Source: Lobosporangium transversale
Taxonomy: Eukaryota; Mortierellomycota; Mortierellomycetes; Mortierellales; Mortierellaceae
Assembly: GCF_002105155.1 (NCBI RefSeq)
Contig: NW_019029028.1
Span: 62,001 to 126,000 of the forward strand
DNA length: 64,000 nt
Reading direction: 5' to 3'
Part shown: one piece after another, positions 46,620 to 58,953 of the stretch
Position numbering within the stretch: position 1 is the stretch's first letter
How the letters are laid out: each line of letters starts with the position of its first letter
Position numbers and translations under genes: made by a program
Notes under the pieces: model-generated
What the model saw: only the letters and a program-made list of their open reading frames with translations
Database searches by the model: none
What the model was told of the DNA's origin: nothing

Positions 46620-48698
46620 ATGTCTCCGTGTGTTTCTTCCACTTTTTCGTCTAATACTTCAATAAAATCATCTCCTGTTGTGTCTTCGTTCATCCGCTCC
46701 ATGGACCTTCCCCACCAACATCGTTACCAAGACTCGTCATCCGCAAAAGTTTACTTTGATTCTTGTCTTGACTCCCACAACTTCGACATCTCACAACAAC
46801 AACAACAACAGTCGTCTTCCACTTCTTCTGTTTCTTCTTCGTCTTCTTACGACACTCTAGTCAACTCTCCTCCACCACAACATCTCGACCACAACCCAAA
46901 GAACGCTTCTTATACCATGGACCCTTCACGCGTGCCATATCAGCAACAACGAGATACTGACTCTATCGCGTCCCCTGCCAACACAGCAGTTGACTTCAAT
47001 ACCTCCTTTGGCAACAACGCTTCTGCTTCCTCTTCTACAATGCCTCCCAACGTGGGTCTGCACATGCCCTTGGTTTACCCGATTCTTGCTAAAGCCTTGG
47101 GACGTGAAGGTTTCCCCGGATTTGGATCCTTGGTTGAGTTCCAGCAGGACCAACTACAACTGGAGCAGGTCGCTGTTCAATCTTCTCTTGAGCACCAACA
47201 ATATTCGTCCTCATCCGCCTATGAACAGCAACAACAACAGCACCAACAACAACAGCATCAGCATCAGCCCCCACAACACACCGCTCAAGATGATACGTAT
47301 CTGTTAAGCATTATGATGATGGCTCAGAATACTAATGAGTCCTCTGGTGTGTCCTTTTCCCAAAGTATGGACCCTACCCTCCAGGACCCCAATAGCGCAT
47401 ATAATAACCTAATGGGAGATATGCAGCCGCTCGAGATCATGCAGTACAACTCCCTCATGCTCGACGGCCACTACTTTGATGAGCTCCCATACTCAATGAT
47501 CCAAGGTGGATGTGGTGCTGACGGCCCTGGTATGGATCCCACCTCCTTGTGTGACTCTCCTCAAGCCTTTAACCTTGGAGGCGCCAACTACTTTGATCAA
47601 TACTCACAACCCATCAACATCCATCAACATCCTCAACCTCATCATCTTCAGCAACAAGCAACTTCCCAACAAGGTTACTTTGATCCTTCCATGTCCATGT
47701 CCTCAGGCTCGGGTTCCTCCTCTGCAAGTTCCTCTTCCTCCGGCTCCTCCTCTTCTTCCTCCGCCTTTGTTGCGCCCAACTATGGTTTCAACTTTGGTGC
47801 CTGGGGTGCATCCTCTGGACTGCTGTACCAGCAGGGCGATTTCCTCTTGGAGCGCAAACGTGAGGGTACAGCCGGAATGCCTGGCCACCACTCACTCTTG
47901 CCCGGAGCAGCTGTCCAGCCCCACTTGGAGTCTGCAGAGGGTGATGATTCTGATGATGACGATGATGACGGAGAGGAGTTTGGAGATGAAGATGGTCACG
48001 GTTTGATGCCTTCAGACCAAACTTATGGAGATGTTGGATTCCAGAGTGCTTATCCTGGCGATGATTCCAATGTCCCACCTCTGTCGATGCCTAACCGTTC
48101 GTCCCGTCGGGCTTCATATGGTCAAAAGCATGAGCGTACTGAGGATAACATCATGTCATCCGGCAAACGGCTAAGGTCTGATACAACATCATCTTCATCC
48201 TCATCATCATCACAACGTCGAGTATCAGGGCCATCAACTCATGGAAGTCACTCTCGCAACAGTTCCATGTCATCAATTAACAGCCATAATTCGATCCTGG
48301 ACAACTCGTCCTTTTCATCATCATCGCCACCAACATCTTTGGGCTCGTCATCGTCATCATCGTCTTCGTCATCATCTTTTTTAAATAATGGCAAAGCGCC
48401 TAGACAACAAGCCGATACGATCGAGAAGAGGATGCATCCATGCACTTTTGAGGGTTGTCACAAGTCATTCACACGCGCGTTCAACTTGCGTTCACATCTC
48501 AACACCCATAACGGTGAGCGTCCTCATAAATGCCCCGAACCTGGATGTGACTGGGACTTTGTTCGTCGTCATGACCTAGACCGCCATGTCAAATCGAAAC
48601 ACATGGCCAACAAGCCTTATGCTTGCCGACATTGCCCATCACGATTTGGTCGCAGTGATGCGCTCCAAAGGCATCGTCGTCTTGAGAACCACATGTAA
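46620..48698 (+). CDS. C2H2 zinc-finger transcription factor with Ser/Gln-rich N-terminus
   Basis: The intronless frame encodes 692 residues from the first ATG (46620); MDLPHQHRYQD at 46701 is an alternative start. Three tandem C2H2 fingers occupy the last 85 residues: CTFEGCHKSFTRAFNLRSH ending NTH, CPEPGCDWDFVRRHDLDRH ending SKH, and CRHCPSRFGRSDALQRHRR ending ENH. The finger set resembles the Crz1/Ace2-type region of fungi, but I cannot assign an orthologue. The rest is low-complexity: Gln/His runs, several Ser runs of eight or more, and an acidic tract (DDSDDDDDDGEEFGDEDG) typical of an activation domain. A basic, Ser-rich region before the fingers (SRRASYGQKHERTEDN) could hold regulatory phosphosites. 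The upstream interval is unusually long. Confidence 0.85.
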   Translation: MSPCVSSTFSSNTSIKSSPVVSSFIRSMDLPHQHRYQDSSSAKVYFDSCLDSHNFDISQQQQQQSSSTSSVSSSSSYDTLVNSPPPQHLDHNPKNASYTMDPSRVPYQQQRDTDSIASPANTAVDFNTSFGNNASASSSTMPPNVGLHMPLVYPILAKALGREGFPGFGSLVEFQQDQLQLEQVAVQSSLEHQQYSSSSAYEQQQQQHQQQQHQHQPPQHTAQDDTYLLSIMMMAQNTNESSGVSFSQSMDPTLQDPNSAYNNLMGDMQPLEIMQYNSLMLDGHYFDELPYSMIQGGCGADGPGMDPTSLCDSPQAFNLGGANYFDQYSQPINIHQHPQPHHLQQQATSQQGYFDPSMSMSSGSGSSSASSSSSGSSSSSSAFVAPNYGFNFGAWGASSGLLYQQGDFLLERKREGTAGMPGHHSLLPGAAVQPHLESAEGDDSDDDDDDGEEFGDEDGHGLMPSDQTYGDVGFQSAYPGDDSNVPPLSMPNRSSRRASYGQKHERTEDNIMSSGKRLRSDTTSSSSSSSSQRRVSGPSTHGSHSRNSSMSSINSHNSILDNSSFSSSSPPTSLGSSSSSSSSSSSFLNNGKAPRQQADTIEKRMHPCTFEGCHKSFTRAFNLRSHLNTHNGERPHKCPEPGCDWDFVRRHDLDRHVKSKHMANKPYACRHCPSRFGRSDALQRHRRLENHM

Positions 48699-49465
48699 AA
48701 GGCTAATTATTTTTATTTTCATCCACTCATTGCTACATTCATCTTCTTTTGATCATCATCCATTTCTGTAGATAGCTTTTTTTTTATATATATTCTATTG
48801 CTTTACTTTATTGTAGAAACAGCTTCATATTCTATTGTAAATATACCATTCATTTTTTATCTTTAAAAAAAAAAAAAAAAAAAAGCCTCCAAAAGATCTT
48901 CATCTTGTGACTAATGCAATGTAAATGCTAACATGTATTATATTAATGTAAATTTCTGCGCCCACAATGCAAAGTCATCTATTTGCTTAAAAATAAAAAT
49001 AAAAAAGTTCCTCGCAATTCATAATGCATTACAAAAGCGACACACAGTAATATTTTTACCAAAGAGGACCGTTATAGGCAAAAAAAAAAAAAAAAGATTG
49101 CTTATCTATCGATCATCAACCTTTTTTTTTTTTGTTGTTATTGTGCTGGGCTGAGGACAGAAGCAGGGTTGAACTCTTTTTTAATTCACATAATTAAAAA
49201 CCTAAAGGATACGTGGCACATGTTCGCTTTGATAAGTTTAAATGAATGAATGGACCCATCCGTTCTACATGAATATGCTACATTTATATTATACAGATAT
49301 TGAATGATGTTTTACAAAAGAGGGGGGGACCTTCTAAAACTTCACAACTCCACAAGAAATAAAAAGTTTATTATAAAAATATTTACTAGTTCAATGCAGG
49401 ATCGACTTTCGACTCTTTTACTCTCATGCATGCCTATTTTGGCTCTTTCTTTTTGTTTTTTAACG

Positions 49466-49498
<33 letters not shown>

Positions 49499-50451
49499 AT
49501 CTCTGTTTTGCTTAAATAGCTTAATGATAACCATTTAACGCTCTTTAAATCATTAATAATGAGCTTGGGGGCATCATCTTCATAGTACAATTGTAATACA
49601 TATCCATACAATTATTAAATGATGGAGGAATGAGCAAAGCGGAAAAAAAAAAGACAAATGTTTAAAATGCACCAATATGGACAAGTTATTAATGCATTTG
49701 GTACAACAATCGGCATTGATCGAGCTTTTTTTTTTTCCTTATTGTTTATGGATCCCTCCCTCCCTCCCCATGTGGTTTTTTTTTTTTTTTTTTTTTTTTT
49801 TTTGCCACCATAGAAAAATAGAAAAGGAATGGCGAGAGCGTGTGACCCTTTCATCTTCGATCAAGCTACACAAGGGCTCAAGTTTCTTTCTCTCTCTCTT
49901 TCTCATCTTTTTTACCCCGAGGGTGAGACACAAACAGTAATTCCAATGGTGCGAAGAGGATTAAGAGAAGAGATGGAAGGAGCTTCGGCATTACTGCGCC
50001 TTGTCCGCATCACATTGCATTACATATTAGGATTTTTTTTAGTTGCATTTTGAATGTTTTCATTTACCATAAACACACATGCATTCACATTAACATACAT
50101 GCAAACATCCTATTCATCCTTCTGAGCATTGGCCAGTAAGCAGATTTATTAATTTATTGATGAGCCTTTTTCAGTTCCACCGATAGCTTTTGTAGTGAAT
50201 ATTCTTCATTCATTTAGTTTACTTTTATTATGATGAGTAAGACTACGTTGGTGAATGTGTTTTTTTTTTTTTTTTTTTTTTAAAAAAAAACGAGGGAGTG
50301 AAAGAATCTTGTCATAATAGTGAGTGGAACCATGTTGATGGATTGGAATTATTCGTTTGTATGAGGGCTTTATTGCTCGGTTACTTCGTCGGAGAAGAGG
50401 TTTCTAATTTAGGAGCTTACCCCTGTTTTTTTTTTTTTTTTTTTTTTTTTC
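48699..50451. other. 1.75-kb convergent spacer between the zinc-finger gene and SPA2
   Basis: It holds both 3' ends and many homopolymer runs (about 48864-48884, 49467-49496, 49776-49803, 50261-50290 and 50427-50450). I see no supported gene. Confidence 0.6.
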
Positions 50452-53400
50452 CTACTCCTCAATCAGACTGACCAACTCCTTCGTGTATTTGGCAATATCG
50501 AAACTTGCGCTGGCCATCTTCTGCTTGATTGATTTAGCTTCCGTAGATGCTGACTGAGCCAATTCAGGCTCTTGCTCTATTTGCTCCTTCATCTCAATTA
50601 GCAGGTCTAAGGAATTCTCAAGATCCTCCAGTACCATCTCACCCTGAGACTGAAGATCCTGAGCTTGTGGCGCAGACATCGCATCGGGGGTGGCAAGGGT
50701 CATACGTGTCTGACGAACAACTTGATCAACCACTTTAGTGATAGTGTCAGAGGCTTCACAAATGTCATCAGGACTTGAGTTAGATCGGAGAGAGGTGAGC
50801 AATGTCTGGATAGAAGACACAATCGATGCTGTCTGAGTCTCGAGGTAGATCTACATTTGTTTCAGGAAGTACAAGATTGAGGGGGGAAAAAAAACTATTT
50901 GAGAATCCGCAAACATTTTACACATGTTCATCGATTTTCATCACCGTGATAAAGCATACCTTTAGATCCAAAGCATCCATCGGTCCTTCCTCATTGTCAA
51001 TATTCTTATTAGTAGACCCTCCTGGGTGCTTGTCATTTACACCAGCTCTGTTGCTGTTATCTTGTTTCTCGTCATAAACATCACGGTTCATACCGTTCTC
51101 TTGCTGATCACCAACGCGCTTAGGTACACTCACGATATCCATAACGATAGCCTCTAATTGATCTGCTGCTGCCTCAAGCTCGCCTAGGGACCGGTCAAAT
51201 TCTTCCTCACCCTCATTGAACGCGTTAGAATGTGCCTTAGCAGCTGTCATTAACTGTGTAAGCCCTGCAGAAAGCTCCTGTTTCAGTTCCGTGAAACTCT
51301 GGTCTGGACCCATTTCATGCTCATAATCATCTACATCCTCGGTCACGTTTTTGCAAGCAATCACAACAGACTTCATGCCAAGCAAAACTGAAGAAGAAGA
51401 ATCCGACCTAGAAAAATAAATAATAAAAAAAGAGAGAAAGAGAAGGAAGAAATTTAAGGCGTCTCAAATTAGTTACTGAAAATATCCCCAATTGAAATAA
51501 AGGCTATGAAGAGGTACAAATACAAAGAGTACGCTTTACCTTGCGGCAATAAGCAAATCATCGATAGCATTACGGAAAGAATCCAGACTATCTTTGTGAA
51601 CGACTGAGCTTGTGTTAATCATAACGCTGAGGCGAGCTTGTTGTCGGTCATGATTCCAATCCTTGTTGTTGGAATCGTTTTCCGCTTTATGATCGGGACG
51701 AGCAGCGTTATTGTCTCTTGAATTGTTACTATTGGATGCAGGGTTATTGGACACGCTTGTGCTAGCGTAGTTAACATCTTCTTGAGTACTCTTTTTTGGG
51801 TTGCGCTGCAAGTCCTCAATGGTCGCTTTAAGATCATTATTTTCATCTTCAAGCTGCTTGATCTTGTCGTACGCAAGCTGTAGCTCTTCTTCGGCATCCA
51901 TGTTCTTCTGCTTCAGGCCTTTCGTCTCCATCACAAGCGACTTGACTTCCTGATTTATCATATCGACAGTCTAGTATGTTTGATATGAATAACATTAATA
52001 TAAATCCAAAAGTGGTCAAGTGAAGGTAGCAACCAACTATTGGCTCGTCCCAATTGCTTACCTCAAGCTGAGCATGATAGTCGCCCAGAACCTTGTTGTA
52101 GTCTAGCTGAAGCTTGGACAATTTTGATGTCTGCTCGTTATAAAGCTCTGTCTGCTGGGACAGTTGGCGCTCCACCTGAGCAAGACGGGAGCCTTCGGGA
52201 CGGTCAGCTGCGTCACCAAGTTCACTCTCGAGATGTTGAAGCCTTTTGCAAAGAGCTACAATCCGGGTTTCATATTCTAATTGGGTTGCATCAGAAGGAA
52301 GCTAGATATAACAGGGATTGAAATAGGTTCAGGATTAGAATTTGTTGATTATCACATGAAATTAATCGCACCCAATTGTTATCTCCTTACCGAACCCGCA
52401 TTGACACCGGCACTCAAAGAACCTTTTGAATCCAAGCCCTTGGAGGTATCCTTTGCTCCCTTGTTAGCGTTAGCATTCGAGCTTTTTGAAGCATCAGAAC
52501 CATCCTTGCTCACAATATGGCCAATGTCCGCCATAAGACTGTCCAGGCTCGCAAAGTTGACGCTCCCTTCTAATGCCATAGGGGTGGATGGGCTTTGTTG
52601 CCTGGGCGATCGATAATAGGAGTCGTCCTCTTCCACATTCGAACTGTCCTGGATAGTGAATGTCGCCACATTAGGTACTACGCTAGATTGCTGAACAGCA
52701 GGTGCGTTTGACTCGCGCTCCTGTTGAGACTGTTGCAAAAGGTATTCTTTCTCTTCCAATGCTTTAAGCTAAAGTAAGAGCATATAACACAATGTAAATA
52801 GATGAACAGAGATGGTTTGTAGTTGGTGAATGCAAAACAAACAGTAATTATTAGCTCATTATTTCACAAGGAGTCAAGGTACTCATATCAACGAAAAGGT
52901 TGCGCAACAAAAAAAAAAAAGGTAATAATAAAACAGATGCGTGTTCAACTCATAAAGAGGTACTGCAACCCTAAGAGATATAGTTATTTTACAAACAGGA
53001 TAGGAAGATGAAAGTCAACTTACAGGAAACATCTCCAACAAAGTGGGGAATTGGCGTTCCAACTGGACGTAGACATCACTGGCAAGATCCTTGAATCGGT
53101 TCTGAGGGAGAGTAGCCAACTTCTGACGAGCCTGATTACGTTTTGGATGAAAGTCATCTCGAACAGCCAAGAATGGCACTGATAAAATACAAAAAAAAAA
53201 AAAAAAAAAAAAAAAAAAGACATAAACAAGAAGCTTAAAGACTAAATGGATATTTGGAAAAGCAGATCTCTGACCATTCATACCTAACACCTCGTCTGTT
53301 CTCCGCTTCAGTTCATCGTAAACATCTGTTGAAAGATCCTGAAGCTGATTCTGCAATAACCTTGACAGCTTTTCTCTTGCGGCGATACGTTGTTCGCTCA

Positions 53401-54002
53401 CACCATGTTTTTCTAATTATTCAAAAAATGGTACATTATACATGATAAAGATATATTCAATGAATTGAATTACATAGACAAAGTACACGCTATATATAAA
53501 AAAAAAATTCACTCAAAGTAGGCGACTAAGCTGTCCCTGATTGATCAATTGGTTTGAGTCGCCGGAATGGGATAGCATTGTTATTCCTCCTTGCTTATTT
53601 TTTTATTATTATCCTGGATACGAAGTATTCAAAGTTGAGAAAATAAAAAAAAAAAAAAAAAAAAAAAAGAGACTCACCTTTTAAAATATGTGCGAGAAGA
53701 TATTTTTGGAGAGCTTCATAGTGTCTGGCAGCAATCTCCATAGCATTTCCAGCTGATCCTCCAGAAGGTGATGAAGGGTTAGATCGCTGCTGCGACCCAG
53801 GACCACCTCCACCGCCAGGTTTAGCGTTGGTGTTAATGTGCATGTTGGGGCTAGTAGGTGAGGTAGGTTGAGGAGAAGCGGTGCGGTTTTGGGAAGGGTG
53901 TAGAGACCGTTGAGGTTGTGAGCTTTGCTGTTGATGATAGGAAGATTGTTGATTTTGCCACTGTCCGTTTTGTTTGCGAAGGTCAGGGTGATCTCTGTTC
54001 AT
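50452..54002 (-). CDS. SPA2: Spa2-type polarisome scaffold with Spa2 homology domain
   Basis: This is the polarisome scaffold that organises polarised growth at hyphal tips. Minus-strand exons are 54002-53678, 53412-53284, 53178-53024, 52768-52391, 52301-52062, 51970-51540, 51407-50960 and 50850-50452, giving 834 residues. The N-terminus is Gln/Pro/Gly-rich. Two Spa2/GIT homology repeats follow: AREKLSRLLQNQLQDLSTDV with YDELKRR, and ARQKLATLPQNRFKDLASDV with YVQLERQFP (about residues 115-200). A coiled coil comes next (QVERQLSQQTELYNEQTSKL, then NMDAEEELQLAYDKIKQLED). The C-terminal 260 residues are helical and acidic, like the conserved tail of Spa2 proteins (SFRNAIDDLLIAARSDSSSS, then YTKELVSLIEE). 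Introns contain long T runs. The protein is shorter than S. cerevisiae Spa2. Confidence 0.93.
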
Positions 54003-54933
54003 GATGAGGTGGAGAGAAGATGGAAACAGTCGCAATCAAGGCCCAAGATTAGCCGAGGAAAGGACTACAAAGATTAGAAAAAATTAAAAAACGTTCCTTG
54101 TGTGGATAGGAATAAATTAGCACAAGAAAGGGCAAAAAAGTAAAGAGACAAAAGGAAGACTGTAAGGCTGGATGGGGAAGAAAGAAGAATGGGCAAATAG
54201 ATGGATGAGGATGCAAGCAGAAAGACTGATGAAGTGAGAGAGAGGAAATAAAAATATAAATACATTCAAACATGCAGTAAAAAAAAACTGTTAGAAATGC
54301 ACGAATAAACTTACAATAACAGGGGTTTAGAGTGAGGTTAAATGAAGACCGTTTTAAGATGAGAGCCAAAAAAGATATTTTACCTCGTGTTCTTGTGGCA
54401 CATGCTACTCCGCAAACTAATTTAATTTCTATTGTTATTTTTATATTTCCACATTTGCAAAATAAAGAAATAACCATCGTTGGTTGCATGCTTTCTTCAT
54501 TTTCTTTCTCTCTTTCTCCGTTTCTTTCTCGTATGCTCTCGCGAGACAGGCAGGATAAATCCGTTCATTTACCTTTTAGACCCATTTCCTTCTGTCACAG
54601 CTCTCAGCTGTGTCATTCAACCACCATATCACACACATTTCCTATTGTATGTTGCTCTTTAATACTCTTCTATGCTTCATTTTATAAAACAGTGCCTTAG
54701 GACTGTAAGGTAAGTCATAGACAATTTGAAAAAGAAAGATCAATTAAGAACAAAGAGATTATTAATAGTTGTAGATAACTTATCACTAAACAAAAACAGT
54801 AAAAAAAAAAAAGAACAATGAAATGGTCTATGTCAAGTTGCCAGGTTAAAAAAAAAAAAATTAAGATAAAGTCTTGAACTTAGTTTGTCAGAGCTATGAT
54901 AATCTTAAGCCAAGATATTCAAAATTACTACAT
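54003..54933. other. SPA2 upstream region
   Basis: Purine-rich on the plus strand near 54090-54250, with A runs near 54800 and 54850. It lies between the SPA2 start and the 3' end of the velvet gene. I see no supported gene. Confidence 0.6.
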
Positions 54934-56504
54934 CTATCCTTGACCATCGTCATCGTCATCACTTTCAGAAACTACACCACCACGACTGTTGCTACCGCTT
55001 GCCAGCTCTGCTAGTCGCTTACTTTTGCTGATCCGAGGCTCCTTGCGGATAGGTATTTTGATTCCTTGTTTGGCAAAGCATTTCGAGAGTGCCGTCGATT
55101 CTTTTTTTTTTTTTTTTTTTTTTTTTTTTGCATGCATATATACAATCATTATTAGTACTTCAACTTTACAGAAAAAAAATATATATATAAAATAACCTTA
55201 CCAGTCATCCCAGGGAACCGCTTGGCAGAATAAATGGTGAAAGGCTCTGAGAAGACTGTAGCTCTAACTGGAGAAGGTGGACCACCAGGTCTATTTAAAA
55301 AATATATCGAATGCATAAAAATGAATATAATATATTCGAATCAGATCAGTGAATAGATAGCTTCTCACGTCCAAGGAGTAAATCTTTAAAACAGCCTCTC
55401 TCATCTTACGTCGGAGGTAATGTAAAAGAAAATTTAAGAGTGTATGCGCCTTCACTTCTAACACTGATATCCTGAAAAACAAAATATACTCCAGTTTCAT
55501 TCTCGAGATTTGTCAGTAAGTTGCCAGACGCGACAGTAGAGCCAGTCAAGTTGCGGCTCGCCATTGGCGGTGTAGGCGTCAAGCTTAACACAGATTCGCC
55601 TGCAGATTGCCCTGTAGCTGGTGCTTGCGTCGACTGCACCGATGATACCGGATTGGTGACCAATGTGCATGGGGTTTTCGTATCCGCGGAATAAATGTCC
55701 GCCATCACCATGTAAAAATTGACATCCATTTGGCTATTGTTGATTTTGATGAATTAAATAGACGAGTGTACGGAGATAAAGCAAAGAAAAAGATTGTAGA
55801 AAAATTCGTCTTGTCAACACTCATAGCTCGACTAGCTCTTAGAGCTCAGATCAATGGAATGGTTATGCCCAAATGTCACCAGATCCCATTTTTTTCCGTT
55901 GATTTTTATCATATAGTACCTGACATCTATTGGCGTGCCATCTTCATTTCTAACAATAAGCCGGACTATTGGCGGGGGATCCATAGGTCTCCTGTCCTGA
56001 GAGATATGGCCCAGTATGAGAACGCAAAAAAAAAAAAAAAAAAAAAAAAAATGTATATTAGGACTAAATGAACATAAATTTTATGGATTTACTTGACCCA
56101 AAGTTTCTTTTTGCAGTTCATTCGTTCCAATAAGCTTTTTTTTTTTTGGTTTTCATAAAACTTTGATATGCAGGTGCTGAGTATTATGAATCAATATTAA
56201 TGCTTGCTCCTTGGCAATTTTCCTGAAATGAACAAGACAAAAAACTTTCCAATCCATCAATCCATTACTCTCTTTTGCTGCTTATTATCTTTACGTTTAG
56301 CGTACATAAATAGGGCAAGTAAAACAAACCAGCAGCTCTGTCTATCATTGATTCGCAACAATATACGTTCGTATGAAGTCAATCAAAAAGCGTTAAGTGA
56401 AGTCATTATAATAGTACCTTTTCACCAAACCCGCACATCCTTGCCCGAATAGGGTTTTGGGCCATCTGGAGCTCGTAAGTCCTATCAAGACGGATATATA
56501 TCAT
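54934..56504 (-). CDS. Velvet-domain regulator
   Basis: Velvet proteins are fungal DNA-binding regulators of development and secondary metabolism. Minus-strand exons are 56504-56418, 55996-55920, 55733-55410, 55290-55202 and 55100-54934, giving 247 residues with all phases agreeing. The start MIYIRLDRTYELQMAQNPIR leads into ARMCGFGEKDRRPMDPPPIV, the hallmark N-terminal velvet motif. Further landmarks are MDVNFYMVMADIYSAD, TGVYFVFQDISVRSEGAYTL and FTIYSAKRFPGMTESTALS. The protein is almost only the velvet domain, with a 45-residue loop rich in Ser/Thr/Ala in the middle and an acidic tail (SESDDDDDGQG). The compact layout resembles VelB/VosA-type members more than VeA; I cannot decide the subgroup. 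The last exon follows directly after an A run. Confidence 0.93.
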
Positions 56505-56884
56505 TGAATGTGAATAAGCTTCAATTAACCAGGACCATAAAGATATCAGTAAATGCAGCTCGGCTTTGATAACTGCGGAGTTAATTGTAATTTAGTAAGA
56601 GAAAGCGGGGAAAGAAATCAATGACATTTGGAGGAGAATATAAACGAAAAAATATCCAAGAGAGGAAGCTAGCCACAGATATTGAAGCTGGTATGGATAA
56701 CAGAGTATGCGCCTGCAATTGTTGGAACAAGACAAAGTCTTTTAACAGAAAAGAAAAGATAGAAATCAACCCGAGGAGCTTGAAGCCTCTCAAGCCCCTC
56801 AAGAGCCTCTTGACAGGCAAGCTGTTAAACATATGACGTCCCGCCTCTGTTATTGCGCTTTCCACGCTATTTTGACATAATTCT

Positions 56885-57625
56885 ATATGGATTTGTCCCG
56901 CATATAAGAGGGATGGGTCATTTTTGCAAGATTAATTGTTTCATGTACAACTACATGGACTGTAAAATTATAGTTGATGGGCTGTCTAATGTATATACTC
57001 CAGCCTAGGTTTAGATGTCCATTGTGAGCCATCAATCCTAGATTTCTACAGCTTAAATTTTGTGCAACAATGGCAAAGCCATTAGGGACTTTGCATCTGT
57101 GACTCGTCTCAACAATGGCAACAAGAATAACAAAAAAAGGAGACAATCACCTGAGGCACCAGCCATAGGAGAAAAAAGAAAGGGGTACAAAGCCAAATGT
57201 CTTGCAGTATGTTTTGATCAACACCATTTTTTGTCAATCGTGGCTGTGTCGGGTTGGACAAAGTTTGTTAAACTAAAAACTGTGTCACAAATTTCTGAAT
57301 CATGTTCTGTCATCAAAAGACCTAGTTGAAGACAATGCATTTCAATACAATACATACCGGCCTTCTTTTTGCGCTGATGTGTACTCCATACTTGGCGATG
57401 ATATTTAGCTAATATGCACGCTCACACCTGAAGTTGAGGCCCTAGTTCGTCACTATAGGGTCAGAGGGCAAGTACCCTGCTTTATCGAAGACTTGACTGC
57501 AGAGCTACAGTAATATTATCGAATCTATTACTGATGAAATCATCAAGTGGTTAGATCAATGGCATTCTTGCTTCGCACCAAACGAGGTGCGGGATAATAG
57601 TCTTTGTAGATTGCTCTGAATGAGA
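56885..57625 (+). pseudogene. Decayed coding sequence of unknown family
   Basis: Plus-strand protein-like segments occur in series with stops and shifts. From 56885 the frame reads PHIRGMGHFCKINCFMYNYM and continues to VYTPA before stops near 57007. The same frame reopens near 57060 and stays open to 57329 (ASVTRLNNGNKNNKKRRQSP, then CFDQHHFLSIVAVSGWTKFV). From 57360 another segment reads CADVYSILGDDI, a stop, then TPEVEALVRHYRVRGQVPCF and IEDLTAELQ. A shifted frame follows from about 57510 (IIESITDEIIKWLDQWHSCF). At least four stops and one frameshift break it. I do not recognise the parent family. Confidence 0.4.
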
Positions 57626-57745
57626 TGGTATCTAAGTTATGCCTCAAAGCTAAACAAAAAAAAAAGGGCATGCTACGGAACATGCAAAAAAAAACCCTTT
57701 GCTCCCTAAGTTACTAACAAAAGGTGTAAACAAAGCAATCTACTT

Positions 57746-57779
<34 letters not shown>

Positions 57780-58857
57780 GTATAAGGTACGTGAACAGTT
57801 CAGGGGAAAAGGAGCTGAATTGTGGTTAAGATGTCAGGGATGCAGCGGAGTAATATCTTCGCACAGTGCACAGACACCAATGATGACGATGATGAAGGAC
57901 AGTAATCAGATATACGCCCAAAAATCTGATGAGCAAGAAGAAAGGAGAGTGAGGTACATTAGGTTAGGTCAGATTGAAAAGTACGCGTATTGTGAGTGAA
58001 TGCCATAAATGCGCGTGAATGTGCGTGAACGCTTATTTCGGAAAAAAAGAGGACAAGGGAATGAACGGAATGTCTGCGTTTGTGTGTTTGTGAAAAAAGC
58101 ACGTGTGATGTAAGCTGGAGTAGCTTTTTTTGTTTGTAAACCAATTTGTGTTCCACTATGCTGGCACCTCATTGTTGTGCGAGTGACAAATGTACATTTT
58201 TTTTTTTCTAAAAAATATCCTCCTAATTCAGTTCTCAAATGGCTTATTACAGCGGCAATGGTGGAAATAGTAATGAAGCAGCACTGCTTATGAGTGTAGA
58301 ATAATGCTTCATATAATAGAATGGTTTAATGCAATTATCGAAGATATCCAAGGAAGGAAACACTATAGTCCTCATTTGATGTCCTCTTCTTTCCTTATAT
58401 ATTTTATTATTATTGCTGTTAGCCTTCTATGACAAGCCCATACCACACAAAACAATAACTCAACCGAGATGAAGATAGATACAGACGCATAAACATAGGT
58501 ATAGGTGCGAAGGTATAAAAAGAAAGATCGGTGGTAATATAGACAACGAGTGCACAAGAGTGAAAGATAATCGAACATATTTTGAGCGTCATTGATGTCC
58601 CTTTTTGCTATAGCCTATCTGTTGCAATGTACTGATGGCATAATGGTGGGATACGAGAAAGGGAAGGAAGTCTTTCTTTTTGTGGTTACGTGAAAACTGA
58701 TCTCATTTCCGTTTGAAGTTTGACATGAGACAAAAGTGCAAGTGGACTAAAGAATGTGGCTGTACCTGAAGTGGATAAAAGTGAAAAGGAGGGGATAGTG
58801 CAGTAGACAGACAGTTATTTAGGGGATAATGAAGAATTGCCACCTGAAGGATGTTAA

Positions 58858-58953
58858 TAATGAATGAAATAAATGAAAAAGAAAAAGGAATGAAAATGAA
58901 TTGAATAAATGAATGAATAAATAAATGAATATGAATGAATGAATGAATGAATG
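58858..58953. repeat. GAAT-type tetranucleotide microsatellite
   Basis: Imperfect gaat/aaat units with clean (gaat)n near 58930-58952. The same motif occurs upstream of CCH1 at 38932-38999. Confidence 0.85.

Noticed and set aside
46102-46665. 187-codon Phe/Ser-rich frame upstream of the zinc-finger gene
   Set aside because: It begins at a non-ATG codon and runs through T runs and pyrimidine-rich leader sequence, with no domain.
56581-56865. Frames on both strands just upstream of the velvet start, considered as a first velvet exon
   Set aside because: The velvet motif is already complete from the ATG at 56504, and no upstream splice fits the phase.
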